This document shows, in pieces, positions 6,793 to 9,350 of a stretch of DNA of 9,350 bases. The stretch spans positions 1-9,350 of the forward strand of contig CAMGCN010000019.1 of assembly GCA_946040935.1 (NCBI GenBank), in the 5' to 3' direction. The notes below the pieces were generated by a model. It did not search any database. It saw only the letters and a program-made list of their open reading frames with translations, and was not told the origin of the DNA. The first letter of the stretch is position 1, and each line of letters opens with the position of its first letter. The DNA is from an uncultured Clostridia bacterium. GTDB taxonomy: Bacteria; Bacillota; Clostridia; Oscillospirales; CAG-272. Position numbers and translations under genes: made by a program.

Positions 6793-7425
6793 ATGAAAAA
6801 GCAAATGTACGAAAAAGCAGGCCAAGAGTTAGTAAAAGCTCTTAAAAAACGTTACTTCGACGCATACTACGCACAAGACAAAACCGAGGCGTTAAAGCTC
6901 GCATTAGAGCTTATACCGAAAGATCACAGCGTAAGCTGGGGCGGCTCATATACTATTGACGAGCTCGGGCTCAAAGAGGCGCTGGCAGAAAGAGGAAATA
7001 TCCTCATCGACCGTGAAAAAGCAAACAACGCGGAAGAAAAAAACAAACTCGTCCATGAAGCGCTCGGCTGCGGCACATTCTTAATGAGCGCAAACGCGAT
7101 ATCCGCCGACGGTAAGATAGTCAACATCGACGGAACGGGAAACCGCGTTGCGGCGCTCATATACGGACCGAAAAGCGTCCTTGTGGTCGCAGGCATGAAC
7201 AAGGTGCGCCCTGACATCGACTGTGCGATAAAGCGTGCGAGAAACACGGCGGCTCCTATGAACTCACAGCGCTTTCCGTCATCAAAGCGCCCCTGTTATT
7301 TCACGGGAAAATGTTCAGACTGCCTTTGCGAAGACAGTATCTGCGCCCAGATGGTAATCACACGCCTGTGCAAACCTGCAGGAAGAATAAAAGTCATCAT
7401 CGTCGGAGAAGATATGGGTATGTGA
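6793..7425 (+). CDS. LUD-domain protein (LutC/YkgG-like), function unknown
   Basis: The 210-residue protein matches the LUD (lactate utilisation, DUF162) family. Diagnostic stretches are WGGSYTIDELGL at 49-60, SANAISADGKIVNIDGTGNRVAALIYGP at 99-126 (a highly conserved core), and VVAGMNKVRPDIDCAIKRARNTAAP at 131-155. The C-terminus carries six cysteines (C168, C174, C177, C179, C184, C193), which may bind metal or an Fe-S cluster; this is inferred from spacing only. Characterised LutC works with LutA and LutB in lactate oxidation, but neither partner is near, so the lactate role cannot be assumed. Solo LUD genes are common in Clostridia. A GGGAG site lies 8 nt before the ATG, and the gene starts 15 bp after aroQ, in the same operon by position. 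No membrane segment or signal peptide is visible. Confidence 0.88.
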   Translation: MKKQMYEKAGQELVKALKKRYFDAYYAQDKTEALKLALELIPKDHSVSWGGSYTIDELGLKEALAERGNILIDREKANNAEEKNKLVHEALGCGTFLMSANAISADGKIVNIDGTGNRVAALIYGPKSVLVVAGMNKVRPDIDCAIKRARNTAAPMNSQRFPSSKRPCYFTGKCSDCLCEDSICAQMVITRLCKPAGRIKVIIVGEDMGM

Positions 7426-7427
7426 CA

Positions 7428-8195
7428 ATGAAAAAAACAGTAATACGGGGATTGCTTATACTCTTCGGCGGCATATCCTGCCTGTTTTTCATCGCTCCGA
7501 TCATACTCAAAGGAATAATAAACATAGGAAGCGTCGCAGGACTTCTGTTCTTCGGCGGGATATTTCTTATCGGCGCGTTTTACGACGGTTTTGTATCGCT
7601 TATCAAAACACTGCTCAAAAGTAAAACAGGAAAAACGGCATTTGTATGTGCGTGCGCTTTTCTTGCCTGTGCGCTGTCGACGGCGGCGGTTTCTTCCGTG
7701 TGCATGATACGCGCGTCGGCAAACTACCCGAGGGAAAATGCGACTCTCATAGTTTTAGGCTGCAAGGTCAACGGAGAGCGGCCCAGCCGTATGCTCGCAG
7801 AGCGCCTTGAGGCGGCATACGAATACCTTTCTGAAAATCCCGATTCAAAATGCGTCGTTTCGGGCGCACAGGGCCCCGACGAGGGTATTTCAGAGGCGGA
7901 ATGTATGTACAGATACCTTATCGACAAAGGCATAGACAAAAACAGAATATATAAAGAGGACCGCTCAAAATCAACGAGAGAAAACCTCGCCTACTCTATG
8001 GAAATAATAAAGGAAAACGGGCTTATCGAGACCTGTGCAATAGCAACGAACGACTTTCACGAATACCGTGCTTCGCTTATAGCGCGCGATATGGGAATAA
8101 AAACCTATTCCGTACCCGGAAAAACCCGTTTTACAGAGCTTCCGCCCTATTTTGTAAGAGAAATTTTCGCAATAGTTTACGAATGGATATTCTGA
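7428..8195 (+). CDS. YdcF/SanA-family (DUF218) membrane-anchored protein
   Basis: The 255-residue protein has three predicted hydrophobic segments (about 5-28, 33-52, 69-94) followed by a DUF218 domain (about 104-255). Domain landmarks are LIVLGCKV at 107-114, the R121/R126 region, VVSGAQG at 143-149 with SEAE at 155-158, KEDRSKSTREN at 176-186, and TNDFHEYRA at 207-215. DUF218 proteins (YdcF, SanA, ElyC) are tied to the envelope in other bacteria, but their biochemistry is poorly defined; I do not assign a reaction. Three membrane passes would place the domain outside the membrane if the N-terminus is inside. The ATG at 7428 follows the LUD stop by 2 bp and begins MKKTVIRG directly before the first hydrophobic segment. 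An in-frame ATG at 7311 would add 39 basic residues inside the previous gene and is rejected. It is the last gene before the intergenic promoter. Confidence 0.85.
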   Translation: MKKTVIRGLLILFGGISCLFFIAPIILKGIINIGSVAGLLFFGGIFLIGAFYDGFVSLIKTLLKSKTGKTAFVCACAFLACALSTAAVSSVCMIRASANYPRENATLIVLGCKVNGERPSRMLAERLEAAYEYLSENPDSKCVVSGAQGPDEGISEAECMYRYLIDKGIDKNRIYKEDRSKSTRENLAYSMEIIKENGLIETCAIATNDFHEYRASLIARDMGIKTYSVPGKTRFTELPPYFVREIFAIVYEWIF

Positions 8196-8229
8196 CTGAC
8201 GTAAATATCCGTTCTTAAAAATAATATTC

Positions 8230-8275
8230 AGGGGCGATTTTTTTGTCAAAAACGCTTGACAAAAAACACGCCTCT
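8230..8275. repeat. Long inverted repeat overlapping the yceD -35 box
   Basis: Two 20-nt arms (8230-8249 and 8256-8275) are inverted copies with 17 of 20 positions matching, around a 6-nt loop (AAACGC). The inner 11 bp (TTGACAAAAAA and its complement) are perfect and include the -35 hexamer. As RNA it would form an 11-bp inner helix, a 2x2 internal loop and a 7-bp outer helix with one G-U. It follows the YdcF-like gene by 34 bp. It could be the terminator of the aromatic operon, with only a weak U-run after it, or an operator over the yceD promoter. Confidence 0.75.
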
Positions 8276-8284
8276 TTGTATAAT
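8256..8284 (+). promoter_or_regulatory. Consensus sigma-A promoter for yceD-rpmF
   Basis: A perfect -35 hexamer TTGACA (8256-8261) is separated by exactly 17 bp from a perfect -10 hexamer TATAAT (8279-8284). Transcription would start near 8291, giving a leader of about 28 nt before the yceD GTG. This predicts strong, growth-linked transcription, fitting a ribosomal protein gene. The -35 box sits inside the 3' arm of an inverted repeat. Confidence 0.92.
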
Positions 8285-8306
8285 ATAACTTGCGTTGTTA
8301 TGTTAA

Positions 8307-8312
8307 AAGGAG
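8307..8312 (+). promoter_or_regulatory. Ribosome binding site fixing the yceD GTG start
   Basis: AAGGAG ends 6 nt before the GTG at 8319. No in-frame ATG lies nearby, so this site decides the non-ATG start. An out-of-frame GTG at 8317 is too close and reads a different frame. Confidence 0.85.
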
Positions 8313-8318
8313 ATTTGT

Positions 8319-8819
8319 GTGAAGATTGATATTACCTCCGTGCTTTGCGGTTCGGAAAAGAAAATCAATTTTGAATATTCTCTCCCCTGTGACTCGGTTA
8401 TACCCGGGGTGGTTTTCCCGAAACCGATAGACGTTCGCGGAAGCGTGACCGACACGGCAGGATGTATAGAGCTGAAGCTAAAAGCTTCCCTCGACTACGA
8501 AACCGAATGTGCAAGGTGTCTTTCGCCCGTTACCGGCAGTTTTACGACAGACTTTGGCAGAACAGTCTCGACTGGCGGAACCGGATATGACGAGGATAAT
8601 GACGATTACGTCACGGTGAATAATAATGCGGTTGATGTCGACATTCCACTTATCGAACAAATACTGCTTGAATTCCCGACGAAATTTCTCTGCAAAGAGG
8701 ACTGCAAGGGGCTTTGCCCTAAATGCGGAAAGAACTTAAACGAGGGAAGCTGTTCCTGCGTTACAAAAGAAATCGATCCGCGCCTTGCACCGCTCGCAAA
8801 ACTTTTTGAAAATAATTAA
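8319..8819 (+). CDS. yceD: YceD family protein (DUF177), rRNA accumulation/ribosome-related
   Basis: The 166-residue protein matches the YceD/DUF177 family, whose genes sit directly before rpmF in many bacteria; E. coli YceD has been linked to 23S rRNA accumulation. Motifs are the mid-protein CARC (C64, C67) and the C-terminal zinc-ribbon-like cluster [13 protein letters not shown] with C125, C129, C133 and C136, then C145 and C147, ending in the conserved DPRLAPL at 153-159. The acidic stretch around 90-96 is typical of the variable middle. It starts with GTG, supported by AAGGAG 6 nt upstream and a consensus promoter. The rpmF gene follows after 32 bp on the same transcript. The exact molecular role is not settled for Firmicutes. 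Confidence 0.93.
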   Translation: MKIDITSVLCGSEKKINFEYSLPCDSVIPGVVFPKPIDVRGSVTDTAGCIELKLKASLDYETECARCLSPVTGSFTTDFGRTVSTGGTGYDEDNDDYVTVNNNAVDVDIPLIEQILLEFPTKFLCKEDCKGLCPKCGKNLNEGSCSCVTKEIDPRLAPLAKLFENN

Positions 8820-8851
8820 TCTGTTTTATATACTTAAGGAGGCAACACAAA

Positions 8852-9034
8852 ATGGCTGTACCGAAGAGAAAAGTCTCGAAAGCGAGACGCGATAAAAGAC
8901 GCTCAAACGTATGGAAGCTCAAGCTTCCCGGAATGACGAAGTGCCCGAAATGCGGCGCATACAACCTTAACCACAGAGTATGCAGCGAGTGCGGCTACTA
9001 CGACGGCAAGGAAGTTGTCAAGAAAGAGGCGTAA
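8852..9034 (+). CDS. rpmF: 50S ribosomal protein L32 (zinc-binding form)
   Basis: L32 is a small structural protein of the large ribosomal subunit. The 60-residue product opens with the diagnostic [17 protein letters not shown] and carries a complete zinc ribbon, CPKC at 31-34 and CSEC at 44-47, followed by GYYDGKEV. This is the four-cysteine (C+) type, as opposed to the cysteine-free paralogue some Firmicutes use under zinc limitation. A strong AAGGAGG (8836-8842) lies 9 nt before the ATG. It shares the yceD promoter and is followed 11 nt after its stop by an intrinsic terminator. In many Firmicutes plsX comes next; here it does not. Confidence 0.99.
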   Translation: MAVPKRKVSKARRDKRRSNVWKLKLPGMTKCPKCGAYNLNHRVCSECGYYDGKEVVKKEA

Positions 9035-9045
9035 AAAACGCAGAG

Positions 9046-9082
9046 AAGGGAGTGCATTTTTCCATGCATCCCCTTTTTGTTT
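9046..9082 (+). terminator. Intrinsic terminator after rpmF
   Basis: A 12-position stem (9046-9057 with 9064-9075), having one A-C mismatch and one G-U pair, closes a TTTTCC loop. A T-rich tail follows (five Ts at 9074-9078, then GTTT). It starts 11 nt after the rpmF stop, where the yceD-rpmF transcript should end. Confidence 0.85.
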
Positions 9083-9083
9083 A

Positions 9084-9215
9084 TTTACGGCAAAAACAGA
9101 CATAATATTATTAATTTTATGATTAATAACGGATTAAGCAAAGCCCGGACGGGTTTTTACACTCGCCGTCGGTCGTAATTCCGTTCTTTTCAGCTTAAAC
9201 TAAACCGGAGGTTTC
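9084..9215. other. Intergenic leader before the DUF512-like gene
   Basis: This stretch begins AT-rich (9100-9130) and then turns more GC-rich. A possible weak -10 (CATAAT 9101-9106 with TTGTTT 18 bp upstream, or TATGAT at 9118-9123) can be picked out, but neither has a convincing -35. A small hairpin with a T-run (9140-9158) is listed separately. No open reading frame or known RNA family is recognised. Confidence 0.4.
9140..9158 (+). terminator. Possible small hairpin with T-run
   Basis: AAAGCCC (9140-9146) can pair with GGGTTTT (9151-9157) around a GGAC loop, with one G-U pair, next to a run of five Ts at 9154-9158. The helix is short and its 3' arm uses up the Ts. It may be a weak back-up terminator or leader structure, or chance. 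Confidence 0.25.
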
Positions 9216-9350
9216 ATGGTTAAAATAAGCGAAGTGACAAAGGGCTCGCCTGCCGCAAAGGCGGGTCTGCTTCCCGGAGACTATATTATTTCCATAAACG
9301 ATAATGAACTAAACGACGTTCTCGACTACCGTTTTTATCTTACGGAAAAG
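9216..9350 (+). CDS. PDZ-domain N-terminus, probable DUF512-family protein (3' truncated)
   Basis: An open frame of 45 codons starts at ATG 9216, 4 nt after a CGGAGG site, and runs off the window. The translated start has PDZ-like features: VTKGSPAAKAGLLPGDYIISINDNELNDVLDYRFYL, with the GSPAAKAGLLPGD loop at 10-22 and ISIND at 25-29. A PDZ segment at the very N-terminus followed by D-x-LDYRFYL is typical of DUF512 proteins, which continue into a radical-SAM-like Fe-S region of about 400 residues. That region is not visible here, so the DUF512 assignment is an inference from the first 45 residues only. The gene is separated from rpmF by a terminator and so is probably its own unit. Confidence 0.75.
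   Translation, partial: MVKISEVTKGSPAAKAGLLPGDYIISINDNELNDVLDYRFYLTEK

Noticed and set aside
7311..7427. N-terminal extension of the DUF218 gene starting at 7311
   Set aside because: It overlaps the LUD gene's conserved cysteine region in another frame and gives an arginine-rich segment unlike the family; the ATG at 7428 sits just before the first membrane segment.
9077..9123. Promoter for the DUF512-like gene
   Set aside because: Only -10-like hexamers in AT-rich sequence are seen, with no convincing -35 at proper spacing, so it is not called.
1..9350. CRISPR arrays, tRNA or rRNA genes, insertion sequences, phage or defence genes
   Set aside because: No spaced repeats, cloverleaf-like sequences, transposase or defence-family motifs were seen on either strand.

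Overview
The window looks like a contig end from a Firmicute of class Clostridia, probably an uncultured gut species in or near the Oscillospiraceae/Ruminococcaceae. The grounds are a consensus sigma-A promoter, strong AGGAGG ribosome binding sites, tight ATGA gene overlaps, a four-cysteine (zinc) L32, an AroE-AroK fusion and a yceD-rpmF pair. There is no rRNA or other firm taxonomic marker, so the placement is an inference.

Layout. Bases 1-44 are not genomic: they match the end of an Illumina P7 primer, an 8-base index, and the Nextera Read 2 adapter ending in the Tn5 mosaic end. Genomic sequence starts at about 45, inside the 3' part of tyrA. That tyrA fragment carries an exact in-frame 219-bp tandem duplication, most likely an assembly or library artefact. 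From 633 to 8195 runs one dense plus-strand operon: aroB, aroA, aroC, pheA (chorismate mutase/prephenate dehydratase), an aroE-aroK fusion, aroQ, a LUD-domain (LutC-like) gene, and a membrane-anchored YdcF/DUF218 gene. Gaps are 15 bp or less, and tyrA/aroB, aroA/aroC, pheA/aroE-K and aroE-K/aroQ overlap by 4 bp (ATGA).

A 123-bp gap (8196-8318) holds a long inverted repeat that covers the -35 box of a perfect-consensus promoter (TTGACA, 17 bp, TATAAT). This promoter drives yceD (DUF177) and rpmF (ribosomal protein L32), which end in an intrinsic terminator. A 181-bp gap follows, then the first 45 codons of a PDZ-domain protein that resembles the N-terminus of DUF512-family proteins and runs off the window.

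How the genes work together. AroB, AroQ, AroE, AroK, AroA and AroC carry out steps 2-7 of the shikimate pathway, from DAHP to chorismate. PheA and TyrA take chorismate/prephenate toward phenylalanine and tyrosine. DAHP synthase (step 1) is not in the window and may lie upstream, beyond the contig edge. No trp genes are present. The LUD and YdcF-like genes are co-transcribed by position, but their link to the pathway is unknown.

I did not find a novel system. This is a well-ordered housekeeping region. The points worth a second look are the adapter contamination, the tyrA duplication, the divergent AroC motifs, the palindrome over the yceD promoter, and the two uncharacterised genes at the operon's end.
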